This document shows, piece by piece, positions 1 through 8,036 of a stretch of DNA of 64,000 nucleotides. The stretch covers positions 62,001 through 126,000 of the forward strand of contig CALANS010000050.1 in NCBI GenBank assembly GCA_937926105.1, in the 5' to 3' direction. Source of the stretch: an uncultured Actinomycetes bacterium (GTDB lineage Bacteria; Actinomycetota; Actinomycetes; Mycobacteriales; Nakamurellaceae). The notes under the pieces were generated by a model, which was given only the letters and a program-made list of their open reading frames with translations, searched no databases and was not told the origin of the DNA. The position numbers and the translations under genes were made by a program. Each line of letters opens with the position of its first letter. The stretch's first letter is position 1.

Positions 1-1883
1 GCGGTCAGGATCGCCGCGCCGGCCAGGTGCAGCAGACGGGTGCGTTCCAGTTCCACCCCCAGCAGTCTGGGCACGTCGTCGTCCAACGCCAGCAGGTCCA
101 GCCGCCGCCGGGCGGCGATCATCATCGGCACCAGCAGGACCAGCGCCGCCGCCACCGGGAGGATCTGACCGAAGGTGCGCCCGTAGGTGGAACCGGACAG
201 CCAGGTGATCGCCCGGACCTTGTTCCACGGGTCGGTCAACACGATGAGCATGGCGATCAGCGCGGTCCCGCCCGCCGACACGCCGATGCCGACCAGCACC
301 AGCCGACCGGAGTCCAGCCCGCCCCGGCGGCCTAGCAGATACACCACCGCGAACGCGGCAAACGCGCCCACCGCCGCCGCGCCCGCCATCGTCCAGATAC
401 CCGCGTTCGGCACCAGCGTGATGGTCAACACCGCGCCTAGTCCGGCACCGGCGCTGATGCCCAGCAATCCCGGCTCGGCCAACGGGTTGCGGCACACGGC
501 CTGCACGGTGGTCCCAGCGGCGGCCAGCGCGGCCCCGGCCAGGAAGGCCGCCAGCACCCGCGGCACCCGCTCATCCAGGGTCGCGGTCAGGCTCCACCCG
601 GACAGGCCGCGCAGCCAGTTGGCCACGTCACCGAGCAGCACCAGCCGCCCGCCGAACAGCAGCGCCACCACCAGGGCGGCGACCGCCAGCACCCCCGCCG
701 CCGTGAGCATGATCGCGAACCGGCGGGGCGAGGCAGTGGCGACCGAACCGGTGCTGCGCGCCGACCGCGTGGCCGCCATGCGCCGGGCCACCACGATCAG
801 CAGCACGGCGCCGAAGATCGACGTCACCACCGCGGTGGGCACATTGACGCCAGCGGTGGCGCCGAACAGCGCGCGCAACGCCACGTCCGCGCCGAGCACC
901 ATGCCCGCTCCGGCAATGGCGGCGGCCGGGTAACGCAGCCGGTGCCGGGCCAGTCCCGGTGCCCAGCGCCCCAGCATCGTCACGATGGCCGGGGCAAACA
1001 GGCCGACGAATCCGATCGGCCCAGCCAGCGTCACCGCGCAGGAGGCCAGCAGCACCGCCAGCACCAGCACAACCACCCGCACCCGGCCGACGTGCACGCC
1101 CAGCAGGCTTGCCGTGTCGTCGCCGAGCGCCAGCAGGTCCATTCGCCGGGAGAGCATCAGGAGTCCGGCGATACCGATCGCCATCACCGGCAGCACCTGC
1201 ACCGCGGTATCCAGATTGACCTGCAGCAGGCTACCGCTCCCCCAGGCGAACAGCCCGCCGGTTTCCTCCCGGAACAGGATTTTCAGCGACCCGGTCACGG
1301 CGCCCAACGCCAGCGCCAGCGCTGTTCCAGCCAATACCAGCCGCGCGGAGCTGCCACTGCCGCCCAGCAGCACCACCATCGCCGCGGCCACCAGGCCGCC
1401 GGCGAACGCGATCAGTGCACCCAGCGCGCCGGGCAGCGAGATACCCAGCACCGCCGACACCGCCACGGCAAGTTCTGCCCCAGCGTTGACGGCCAGAGTG
1501 TCAGGGGAGGCCAGCGGGTTGCGCGCCAGCGACTGCATGGCCACCCCGGCGATGCCGAGCACCAGACCGACCAGCAGCCCGGTCACCAAGCGGGGAATGC
1601 GCGAGCCGGACAGGATGGCACCGACCACCTCGCGGCTGTCCGGGTCCGACCTGCCGGTGACGTAGCCGACCAACTGGCCCAGGCTCAGCGCGGAGGTGCC
1701 CTGGGTCAGGTGAATGACGGCGAGCACCAGCACGACGAGCAGGCCCAGCCCAAACAGCAAGCCCGCCCGGGGACCCGCGCCGGTGGCGAGTGCCGGTGAC
1801 GGGGTACCCATCAGGGGCACCCGCCCGTCCTGCCCCGCCCCGGTGTGCTCGCCATGTTGGACGGCCCGGCCAATGCCCGTCAT
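1..1883 (-). CDS. Iron-siderophore ABC transporter permease, double-length FecCD fusion (partial)
   Basis: Inner-membrane permease moving ferric siderophore into the cytoplasm. The translation holds two consecutive FecCD (BtuC-like) units of about 10 hydrophobic segments each; signature stretches such as VAMQSLARNPLASPD in the first half and TTVQAVCRNPLAEPG in the second mark the repeated half-domains. This is the FhuB architecture, one chain replacing a permease dimer. The C-terminus lies beyond position 1 of the window. ATG at 1883 is the most upstream start compatible with the preceding gene (55 bp gap); GTG at 1820 or ATG at 1811, closer to the first membrane segment, are equally possible and no candidate has a convincing ribosome site. 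It is the last gene of the ATPase - binding protein - permease operon. Family is certain, siderophore identity unknown. Confidence 0.9.
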   Translation of the reverse strand, partial: MTGIGRAVQHGEHTGAGQDGRVPLMGTPSPALATGAGPRAGLLFGLGLLVVLVLAVIHLTQGTSALSLGQLVGYVTGRSDPDSREVVGAILSGSRIPRLVTGLLVGLVLGIAGVAMQSLARNPLASPDTLAVNAGAELAVAVSAVLGISLPGALGALIAFAGGLVAAAMVVLLGGSGSSARLVLAGTALALALGAVTGSLKILFREETGGLFAWGSGSLLQVNLDTAVQVLPVMAIGIAGLLMLSRRMDLLALGDDTASLLGVHVGRVRVVVLVLAVLLASCAVTLAGPIGFVGLFAPAIVTMLGRWAPGLARHRLRYPAAAIAGAGMVLGADVALRALFGATAGVNVPTAVVTSIFGAVLLIVVARRMAATRSARSTGSVATASPRRFAIMLTAAGVLAVAALVVALLFGGRLVLLGDVANWLRGLSGWSLTATLDERVPRVLAAFLAGAALAAAGTTVQAVCRNPLAEPGLLGISAGAGLGAVLTITLVPNAGIWTMAGAAAVGAFAAFAVVYLLGRRGGLDSGRLVLVGIGVSAGGTALIAMLIVLTDPWNKVRAITWLSGSTYGRTFGQILPVAAALVLLVPMMIAARRRLDLLALDDDVPRLLGVELERTRLLHLAGAAILT

Positions 1884-1938
1884 CACCGCAGCCCAGCTGC
1901 GGGGTCGGCGGGCCGGTTCAGGCGCCACATGATCACCG

Positions 1939-3069
1939 TCAGCCGGCGTAGGCCGCGACGATCTGGTGCACCACGAACTCCACCGACGCCGGCCCGCCGA
2001 AGGTCCAGGTCCCCTTGTCCAGCTTGGTCAGCTGATGCTTCTGGACGAACGGTAGCGACGACCAGATCGGATTCTTGCCCAGACCGTCGGCAAACACGTC
2101 CTCCTCGGAGGCGCTGTAGAACAAGTGCAGGTCGGGGTCCGTCATGCCGGCCAGGCCCTCGACGTCGGTCTGGCCGAGGCCCCACTGCTTGTCCCCCGCC
2201 TTGGTCCAGGCGTTGCGCAACCCGAGTGCCTCGGCGATATCGGACATCTGAGATCCCTTGGCGAACATACGGATCGCCACGGCGGAGCCCTGCATCCAGC
2301 CGTCGGCGATCAGGAACGGCGTACCGTCCGCGCCGGCCTTGCCCAGCGCGGCCTTGCCGGCCGCAATCGTCGAGGCCATGCGCTCCAGCAGGACGGCGGC
2401 GCGGTCCTGCGTGCCGGTGGCCTTGGCGAGCAGGTTCACGTCGTCGCGGAGCCGATCCATCTGCCGCGAGGTGTCCGCGCCGGTGGTGACCAGCACCGGC
2501 ACCGTCTTGGCCAGCTGGTCGGCAAGGGAGGCACCGCCAGCGCCGTTCATGACCACCAGGTCCGGCCCCAGCGCGACGATCGCGTCGATGCTCGGCTCGG
2601 CGCGAGTGCCGACATCCTTCACGCTGGGATCGAGTTTCTCTGCGACGTCCCAGGTTCCGTAGCCTTCGATGTCAGCCACGCCCACCGGCATGACGCCCAG
2701 CGAGACCAGCATCTCGGCCTCTCCCCACTCCAGCGCCACCACCCGGGTCGCCGGCTTATCCAGGCGCACGGCGCGCCCGATCCCGTCGGTCAGGGTGATC
2801 GGGCCGGTGGCTGAAGCGGAGGAGGACGGTGACGAGGACTCAGCAGGCGCGGACGAAATGACGGAGGACGCCGAGCCGTCGCCGACCGATGCCGAGGGCG
2901 TTTGTTCGGACGACGGGACAGCTGCCGAGGAATTCCCGGCCGACGAACCGGCCGATGAGGCGGTGGGCGGGCCGCTGGCCGAGGCTGGGTCCTCGGTGGT
3001 GCCGCAGCTGGCCAGGGTCAACGACAATGCCGCGACGGCGGCGATCACAACGATAAGGGATCTGGGCAC
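1939..3069 (-). CDS. Iron-siderophore ABC transporter substrate-binding lipoprotein (FecB/FhuD type)
   Basis: Surface-anchored receptor that captures ferric siderophore and delivers it to the permease encoded next. GTG at 3069 is chosen because an ACAGGAG ribosome site sits 5 bases upstream and it places a signal peptide at the very N-terminus; longer in-frame starts would bury it. Residues 5-21 are hydrophobic and end in the lipobox LASC (Cys22). A Ser/Ala/Pro-rich linker follows to about residue 90, typical of wall-spanning actinobacterial lipoproteins, then a periplasmic-binding-protein type III fold, recognisable from VALEWGEAEMLVSLG and the C-terminal FGGPASVEFVVHQIV. 376 aa. It lies 101 bp after the ATPase gene and 55 bp before the permease gene, in the same operon. 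Confidence 0.92.
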   Translation of the reverse strand: MPRSLIVVIAAVAALSLTLASCGTTEDPASASGPPTASSAGSSAGNSSAAVPSSEQTPSASVGDGSASSVISSAPAESSSPSSSASATGPITLTDGIGRAVRLDKPATRVVALEWGEAEMLVSLGVMPVGVADIEGYGTWDVAEKLDPSVKDVGTRAEPSIDAIVALGPDLVVMNGAGGASLADQLAKTVPVLVTTGADTSRQMDRLRDDVNLLAKATGTQDRAAVLLERMASTIAAGKAALGKAGADGTPFLIADGWMQGSAVAIRMFAKGSQMSDIAEALGLRNAWTKAGDKQWGLGQTDVEGLAGMTDPDLHLFYSASEEDVFADGLGKNPIWSSLPFVQKHQLTKLDKGTWTFGGPASVEFVVHQIVAAYAG

Positions 3070-3170
3070 AAAAACTCCTGTCGGGGAAGTGGATTGGGTA
3101 TCACGGACGAGAGCAGCCGCGAGCCAGACGGGCACCGCCGAGCCGACTGGACGCGCGAGGATGCGTCGAT

Positions 3171-4175
3171 TCAGCCGACTATCGCCGGTTCCAGCACCGG
3201 CCCGTCGGGTAACGCGGATCGCGAAAGAGACTCGGGCGCGGGGCCAGCGTGACCGGCGGAGTCCGGGGCTCGCAGCCGTAGCCGTTCGTGCCGGCCGAGG
3301 GTGCGCGTGGTCAGCAGGCCGGTGACCGGGTCGGTGTGCACCACCACCGGAACCTCGTACACCGTCGTGAGGATCTGTGCCGTCAGCACCTCCCGCGGGC
3401 TGCCGGTCGCGTAGACCCGGCCCCGATGCAGCAGCACTACGTGATCGGCAATGGCAGCCGCGTGGTTGAGATCGTGCAGCACCACTCCGACAGCGATGCC
3501 GGCGCGAGCGAGATCGACCATCAGATCGAGCATGTCGGACTGATAGCGCAGATCCAGATGGTTCGTCGGCTCATCCAGCAGCAAGACCCCGGTGTCTTGT
3601 GCCAGACATCCAGCCAGCCACACCCGCTGCAATTGCCCCCCGGAGAGCTCGTCCACCCGACAGTCGGCCAGCTCGCCGACACCCGTCACCGCCATCGCTC
3701 GCGCGACGATCGCCGGCCCGTCCGGATCGTGTCGCCGGAATCGCCCCTGGTGCGGGTTCCGGCCATATCCGACCAAGTCCCGCACCGTCACACCGTCCGG
3801 CGTGGGACGCTGCTGGGTGAGCATCGCGACCTTTTGCGCGAACTCACGTCGGCTCAGCGCGCAGGCATCCATCACGTCGCCACTGCGTGCGTCCGCGGCA
3901 TCGGATGCATCCGGATGCCGAGGCCCCCCATCCACCGACGCGGTCAGGGCCAGCGTCCCGGCGGACGTCGGATGCAATCTGGCCATGGCCCGTAACAACG
4001 TCGACTTGCCGCTGCCGTTCGGCCCTACCAGCGCGGTGATCCGCCCCGGCTCGACCTCCAGGCGAGCGTCGTGCACCACCGGTCCGCTCCGGTAGCCGAC
4101 CACCAGACCCTGCGCGTTCAAGCCGTCCCGCCGCTGGCGACGGGACGGCGGCCGTTCGGAAGCAGCCAACATCAT
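3171..4175 (-). CDS. Iron-siderophore ABC transporter ATP-binding protein (FecE/FhuC type)
   Basis: Cytoplasmic ATPase energising siderophore import. All ABC motifs are visible: Walker A GPNGSGKST (51-59), Q-loop near 121, signature LSGGQ (177-181), Walker B VLLLDEP (197-203) and H-loop His234. At 334 aa it is longer than the usual 250-280 aa; the excess is an N-terminal tail and an insertion around 80-108 rich in Asp/Gly, plus a C-terminal extension. Two adjacent ATG codons (4175, 4172) follow directly after an IdeR-type iron box, so transcription is probably iron-repressed and the message nearly leaderless. First gene of the three-gene import operon. Confidence 0.92.
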   Translation of the reverse strand: MMLAASERPPSRRQRRDGLNAQGLVVGYRSGPVVHDARLEVEPGRITALVGPNGSGKSTLLRAMARLHPTSAGTLALTASVDGGPRHPDASDAADARSGDVMDACALSRREFAQKVAMLTQQRPTPDGVTVRDLVGYGRNPHQGRFRRHDPDGPAIVARAMAVTGVGELADCRVDELSGGQLQRVWLAGCLAQDTGVLLLDEPTNHLDLRYQSDMLDLMVDLARAGIAVGVVLHDLNHAAAIADHVVLLHRGRVYATGSPREVLTAQILTTVYEVPVVVHTDPVTGLLTTRTLGRHERLRLRAPDSAGHAGPAPESLSRSALPDGPVLEPAIVG

Positions 4176-4180
4176 GCAGG

Positions 4181-4199
4181 CAAGGATAGCCTTACCTAT
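4181..4199 (-). promoter_or_regulatory. IdeR/DtxR iron box overlapping a promoter
   Basis: On the minus strand the 19 bases read ATAGGTAAGGCTATCCTTG, close to the DtxR/IdeR consensus TTAGGTTAGGCTAACCTAA; nearly all differences fall at positions where A and T are interchangeable. It ends 5 bases before the first ATG of the siderophore ATPase gene. The embedded TATCCT resembles a -10 hexamer, so Fe2+-bound IdeR would block RNA polymerase directly. Family knowledge plus sequence match; binding not shown. Confidence 0.82.
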
Positions 4200-4200
4200 G

Positions 4201-5053
4201 CGGTCCGGCGCAAGGAAGCGTGACCTACGCCATGCGACACCGCGCGCCGACCCGGTCCGAACGGCGCCCTCGGATGCCTTCTAATCGTCCTGAACTGACC
4301 CACAAGCTGTCCATCGATCTTCAACCGCATACCTGCCACGCCAGACGCGGTGTTCCAGCGTCCCCGATCTCGGGCATTCACCGTTACGGAGGCGCACCCG
4401 AGAAGTCTCCGGACCGCCTTCACGTTGGGCGCTGCGCCGATCGCCCGCGACGCTGCCGTCTCGCGTATCTGCTGCGAGCAACAGCCGTCCGGGCAGCCCG
4501 CTTGTTGATCGCAGCATCGAACCAGGAGGTCCGCGCTACCCGATGCCGGAGCACTCCGCTGCCCGCCGCCATGAACGCCAGGTCATCCGAGATCCGTGCC
4601 GTCCGACCACGCGGCCGCAATCTGCGACTCGCAGTTGGAGATATCCAGCCAGACGCGATGCGTGATCATGGTTGGGCTGCCTTCCGGCGTCGACGGTCGT
4701 CGATTCGGTCGGCTCGTGCCCGGCCAGCCCGTGGCGTCGGGCCCGCCGAATCCGCTCGCGGAGGGCTCCGTGTTCGTTGCACGAGGTGATGTGCCCATCC
4801 CCGGCCGAGAATCGCACCGTGTTGTCGACGCGCTGACGGCCAGCAGCGGTGGCCGGTCCTCGTCGGCAATGCGCCTGTCAATGATCACTATCGCTGTCAT
4901 TCTCGCCTTCGGACAATTCCTGAAGTCCTGTACCGACGTTTGGATTATGCCGATGCCGCAGGTGATGGTACAGATGACGAGCCTTAGTGATCAGCAGGTT
5001 ATTGACGAGGAATTGGACTGAACGAAATCAAGATCGTACTGCGCTACCGGTGC
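4201..5053. other. Long stretch without a recognisable gene
   Basis: About 850 bases between the iron-uptake operon and the TrmB-like regulator. Short open frames exist on both strands (for instance 4596-5021 plus and 4583-4900 minus), but none has a ribosome site, consistent codon bias or a recognisable family motif. The last 150 bases are clearly lower in GC than the surroundings. It may be decayed DNA; no specific origin could be assigned. Confidence 0.5.
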
Positions 5054-5800
5054 TCAAAGCGCAGAATTGCTGGCTTCCCACAGAATCTCGAAGAGATTAG
5101 AGTGCATATCTGCGAATTCCGGGCTGTCGATCATGAGGGCGAAATTCTCGGTGGACGACGACAGGAGTGCCACCGAATCAGCACCGATGACCATGCTCAT
5201 GGTGAATACGTAGTTCCGCGGGGCAAAGCGCGCCTCGCGGAATTCGCGTTGGCTGGTCGACCATGCGGCGCCGGCTTCGCGTTCGCGTGAGCGAATGACC
5301 CGAAGGTGCAGACCACGGGCGATCCGAGTAGACACGTACTCGTTCATGGCATCCTGCCCGGGGACCTGGAAGAGGTCCCGCATGCTCAGGATGGCGCGCA
5401 GCGGCGACGGCCAATCGAGGGTCTGCATCAGGGCGCTGTGTATTCCGGCGACTCCCTCCAGATACCTGGCGCGCGGCTGGCGACCGGTCTTGGGATGCAT
5501 GGCCCGGAGCTGCGGAACCAGGTGTTCGAGCAGTCGTTTGCGCGCCTCCCACTCCACCAGAAGGTACTGGGGGTCGGTGGCATGTAGTTCCACCCGCGGT
5601 CGTTCGCCGGGACGGGAGGTCTCAGTCGCCGAGAGCAGCCCCCGCTGTGTGAGCCGCTTCGCGATGTCGTAGCCGTTGGTTCTGCTGACCCCCACCGACC
5701 TGGCCACGCCCGCGACGGTGGGGGCATCCTTCTCCAGCACCGCCAGGTAGAAGCGAGCATCCCTCTCATCGAGTCCGAGTTCCAACAGCTTGTCCAACAT
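5054..5800 (-). CDS. TrmB-like winged-helix transcriptional regulator
   Basis: Predicted DNA-binding regulator of the divergent nitrilase cluster. Residues about 5-70 form a winged helix of the TrmB/sugar-specific type (LLELGLDERDARFYLAVL, then a recognition region VARSVGVSRTNGYDIAKRL); the remaining 170 residues are a probable ligand-sensing domain with no motif I can name. ATG at 5800 is chosen because GGAGG lies 6 bases upstream and because the first palindromic operator begins immediately before it; a longer reading to 5956 would run through both operators. 248 aa. Divergent arrangement and duplicated operators suggest autoregulation and control of the nitrilase operon. The inducer is unknown. 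Confidence 0.82.
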   Translation of the reverse strand: MLDKLLELGLDERDARFYLAVLEKDAPTVAGVARSVGVSRTNGYDIAKRLTQRGLLSATETSRPGERPRVELHATDPQYLLVEWEARKRLLEHLVPQLRAMHPKTGRQPRARYLEGVAGIHSALMQTLDWPSPLRAILSMRDLFQVPGQDAMNEYVSTRIARGLHLRVIRSREREAGAAWSTSQREFREARFAPRNYVFTMSMVIGADSVALLSSSTENFALMIDSPEFADMHSNLFEILWEASNSAL

Positions 5801-5816
5801 CGCCGACCTCCAGTGT

Positions 5817-5834
5817 TGTCGAGAAACATCGACA
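5817..5834. promoter_or_regulatory. Operator copy 1, TGTCGA-N6-TCGACA palindrome
   Basis: Perfect 6+6 bp inverted repeat with a 6-base spacer, 16 bases upstream of the regulator ATG and overlapping its probable leader. The 12-mer CAGTGTTGTCGA at its left edge (5811-5822) is repeated exactly at 5932-5943 in operator copy 2. The placement supports binding by the adjacent TrmB-like regulator. Confidence 0.78.
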
Positions 5835-5937
5835 AAGTTTAACTCAGCATCTGGGTTATCGGCCTTGACAGCCGCGTTCCTGTGTCCATAATTGCGGTTA
5901 ATCGGAACACAACTCGCAGTACAGGCGAGGTCAGTGT

Positions 5938-5955
5938 TGTCGACGTATCTCGACA
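5938..5955. promoter_or_regulatory. Operator copy 2, TGTCGA-N6-TCGACA palindrome
   Basis: Second copy of the same 18-bp palindrome, 48 bases upstream of the nitrilase ATG and 121 bp from copy 1. The half-sites are identical while the 6-base spacers differ (GAAACA versus CGTATC), which is what a dimeric regulator site predicts. The pair brackets the divergent promoter region. Confidence 0.78.
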
Positions 5956-6003
5956 CTGGTGAGGTCGAGAGCGGCCCATCGCAACGGTGAACCTGGGAGA
6001 TTC

Positions 6004-7113
6004 ATGGCAACCCATCGACTGCCGACCGTCCGGGTGGCGGCGGTGCAGGCGGCACCGGCGTTCCTGGACAGTCAGGCGACCATCGAGAAGGTCGCCGATC
6101 TGGTGGCAGAGGCCGCGCGGAACGGGGCCCACCTAGTCGCGTTCGGCGAGACTTTCCTGTCCGGGTTCCCGATCTGGAATGGCGTCCTCGCTCCGATCGA
6201 TCAACATGCGCTGCACGAGCGGCTGGTCCTGTCCGCGATCACGGTCCCGGGCCTGGAAACTGCCCGCTTGGCATCCATCGCGCAACGGCACCGCGTCATG
6301 CTGTCCATCGGAGTCAACGAGCGCAGCGCCGTCACTTATGGGCAAGTCTGGAACGCAAACCTGATGTTCAGCCCAGACGGTCGCCTGCGCAATCACCGCC
6401 GCAAGTTGGTCGGAACTTGGTATGAGCGCCTGACGTGGTCGCACGGAGACGGATATGACCTGGCACCGGTCCCCCTCGACGGGCAAAACGGCGCCATGGT
6501 CGGCGCGCTGATCTGCGGCGAGAACACCAATACCCTCGCGCGGTACGCCCTCCTGGCGCAAGGCGAGAACCTCCACATCTCCAGCTACCCGCCGAGCTGG
6601 CCGTTCGATCGGCGGCAGCCGGACTACGACTACGACCTCGAAGACAGCATCCGAATCCGCAGTGTCGCGCACTCCTTCGAAGGAAAGCTCTATAACGTCG
6701 TGGCGGCAACGTCGCTGAATCAGGAGGCGGTTGAGGCCACCTCGGGAGGGGACCCCCGAATCGGCGAACTGTTATCCACCCGGCCGCCCGTCTCGCTCAT
6801 CGTCGGACCACGCGGCCAGGTGGTCGCAGGCCCACTGATCGGCGACGAGGGCATCCTGTACGCGGATGCCGACCTGAACGAATCGATCGCGCTGAAGCAG
6901 GCGCACGACATCGTCGGCACGTATAACAGATTCGACGTCTTCAAGGTGACACTCGACAAGCGCCGCTACGATCCAATAACGCTCATCGGCAACGACTCTC
7001 ACGCGGCGGCAAACAGCGTGGTCCCATTGGCCGTGCCCGGCACGAGCCGTGAGGTGCCTGGGACCGGCGATGGCCGGGCCATTGACCTGCACCACCCCGC
7101 CAACAACGGATGA
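6004..7113 (+). CDS. Nitrilase (carbon-nitrogen hydrolase)
   Basis: Hydrolyses a nitrile to the carboxylic acid and ammonia, or possibly an amide. The Glu-Lys-Cys triad is visible: Glu49 in FGETF, Lys134 in HRRKLV and Cys171 in ICGEN. The segment KLVGTWYERLTWSHGDG is characteristic of true nitrilases and cyanide-converting relatives rather than amidases; the usual CWEN around the nucleophile is CGEN here. 369 aa fits nitrilases. ATG at 6004 has GGGAG 5 bases upstream. It is the first gene of a co-directional run with a hydrolase, an MFS carrier and a molybdoenzyme, so the acid is probably processed further by the cluster. Substrate unknown. Confidence 0.9.
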   Translation: MATHRLPTVRVAAVQAAPAFLDSQATIEKVADLVAEAARNGAHLVAFGETFLSGFPIWNGVLAPIDQHALHERLVLSAITVPGLETARLASIAQRHRVMLSIGVNERSAVTYGQVWNANLMFSPDGRLRNHRRKLVGTWYERLTWSHGDGYDLAPVPLDGQNGAMVGALICGENTNTLARYALLAQGENLHISSYPPSWPFDRRQPDYDYDLEDSIRIRSVAHSFEGKLYNVVAATSLNQEAVEATSGGDPRIGELLSTRPPVSLIVGPRGQVVAGPLIGDEGILYADADLNESIALKQAHDIVGTYNRFDVFKVTLDKRRYDPITLIGNDSHAAANSVVPLAVPGTSREVPGTGDGRAIDLHHPANNG

Positions 7114-7181
7114 CCAACCGGCCCGAGCTTTCGGGACATCGGCATCGATCCCGTTTCACGTGATCACGAGAGGCATCGAAC

Positions 7182-8036
7182 ATGACCGAAATTCAACAAG
7201 TCCTGATACCCGCGAACGGGCTGTCGTTGTCAGGCGCGTTGTACCTACCGGATGGCCCGCCGCAACCGCGGCCGGCTGCCGTGCTGTGCCACGGATTCGC
7301 TGGGCAGACGGCGCCCGCCCTGGCCAAGATGCTCGCGACAGCAGGCATTGTCGCCCTGACTTTCAAGTTCAGGGGTTACAACGGGCAGCCGGCAGCACCA
7401 ATCACAGTCGATCCGGTTGCGCAGGCGCGGGAAGCAATGCTCGCCGTCGGCTTCGTGTCCGATCTTGACTGCGTGGACGTGGAGCGCGTGGCCATCGTCG
7501 GCTCCAGTCTCGGCGGAAGCGTGGCGATGATCGCCACCGCCTCAGACAAGCGCATTGCGGCATGCGTCGCCATGTGCCCGGTCGTAAACGGCGCCCAGTG
7601 GCTCAGAGGCCTGGCCGCGTCTGACGACGACTGGTCAACAACGACGTCGATCGCTGCGGCTCCGGGAATCTCCGCGGTCAGCATCACGCGATACGACCTT
7701 GTTCCCATCCCAGAGGACATGCGCCACTACCTGCCGCCGGACACTCCGATGCACTTCACCAGCCAGACGGTCCGGGAGCTGGTGAAGATCAACCTGACCG
7801 ACCAGATCGACGGGATTGGCGACACTCCCTTACTGCTCATTCACGCCGAAGATGATCGCGTCGTGGCAAAGGCGCAGTCCGACAGCCTAGCCCGAGCCAT
7901 GCAGGGGCGGGCGGACTACGACGAACCCTTGACCGGCGACCACTTCATCAGCGCAAATCCGGAAATCCAAGAGCGAATCACCCGGTGGTTGACCTCTCGG
8001 CTCGTAGACAGCTCCGAAGGGACCGAAAGTGTCTGA
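7182..8036 (+). CDS. Alpha/beta-hydrolase (dienelactone-hydrolase/acyl-peptidase-like)
   Basis: Cytoplasmic serine hydrolase, 284 aa. The core fold begins with a strand leading to LCHGFAG (oxyanion region, about 35-41); the nucleophile elbow is GSSLGG with Ser109; the acid Asp is in HAEDDRV and the catalytic His in TGDHF near the C-terminus. No signal peptide. GAGAGG precedes ATG 7182. It sits 68 bp after the nitrilase gene and its 3' end overlaps the next gene by 8 bp, so translation is coupled to the transporter. A second hydrolytic step (ester, lactone or thioester) in the pathway is inferred; the substrate cannot be read from sequence. Confidence 0.87.
   Translation: MTEIQQVLIPANGLSLSGALYLPDGPPQPRPAAVLCHGFAGQTAPALAKMLATAGIVALTFKFRGYNGQPAAPITVDPVAQAREAMLAVGFVSDLDCVDVERVAIVGSSLGGSVAMIATASDKRIAACVAMCPVVNGAQWLRGLAASDDDWSTTTSIAAAPGISAVSITRYDLVPIPEDMRHYLPPDTPMHFTSQTVRELVKINLTDQIDGIGDTPLLLIHAEDDRVVAKAQSDSLARAMQGRADYDEPLTGDHFISANPEIQERITRWLTSRLVDSSEGTESV

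Noticed and set aside
187..1799. Several plus-strand frames in the first 1.8 kb
   Set aside because: All are antisense to the double FecCD permease, which gives a continuous membrane-protein translation on the minus strand.
4583..4900. Minus-strand 105-codon frame in the empty region
   Set aside because: No ribosome site, irregular codon bias, no family resemblance; overlapped by equally long frames in other phases.
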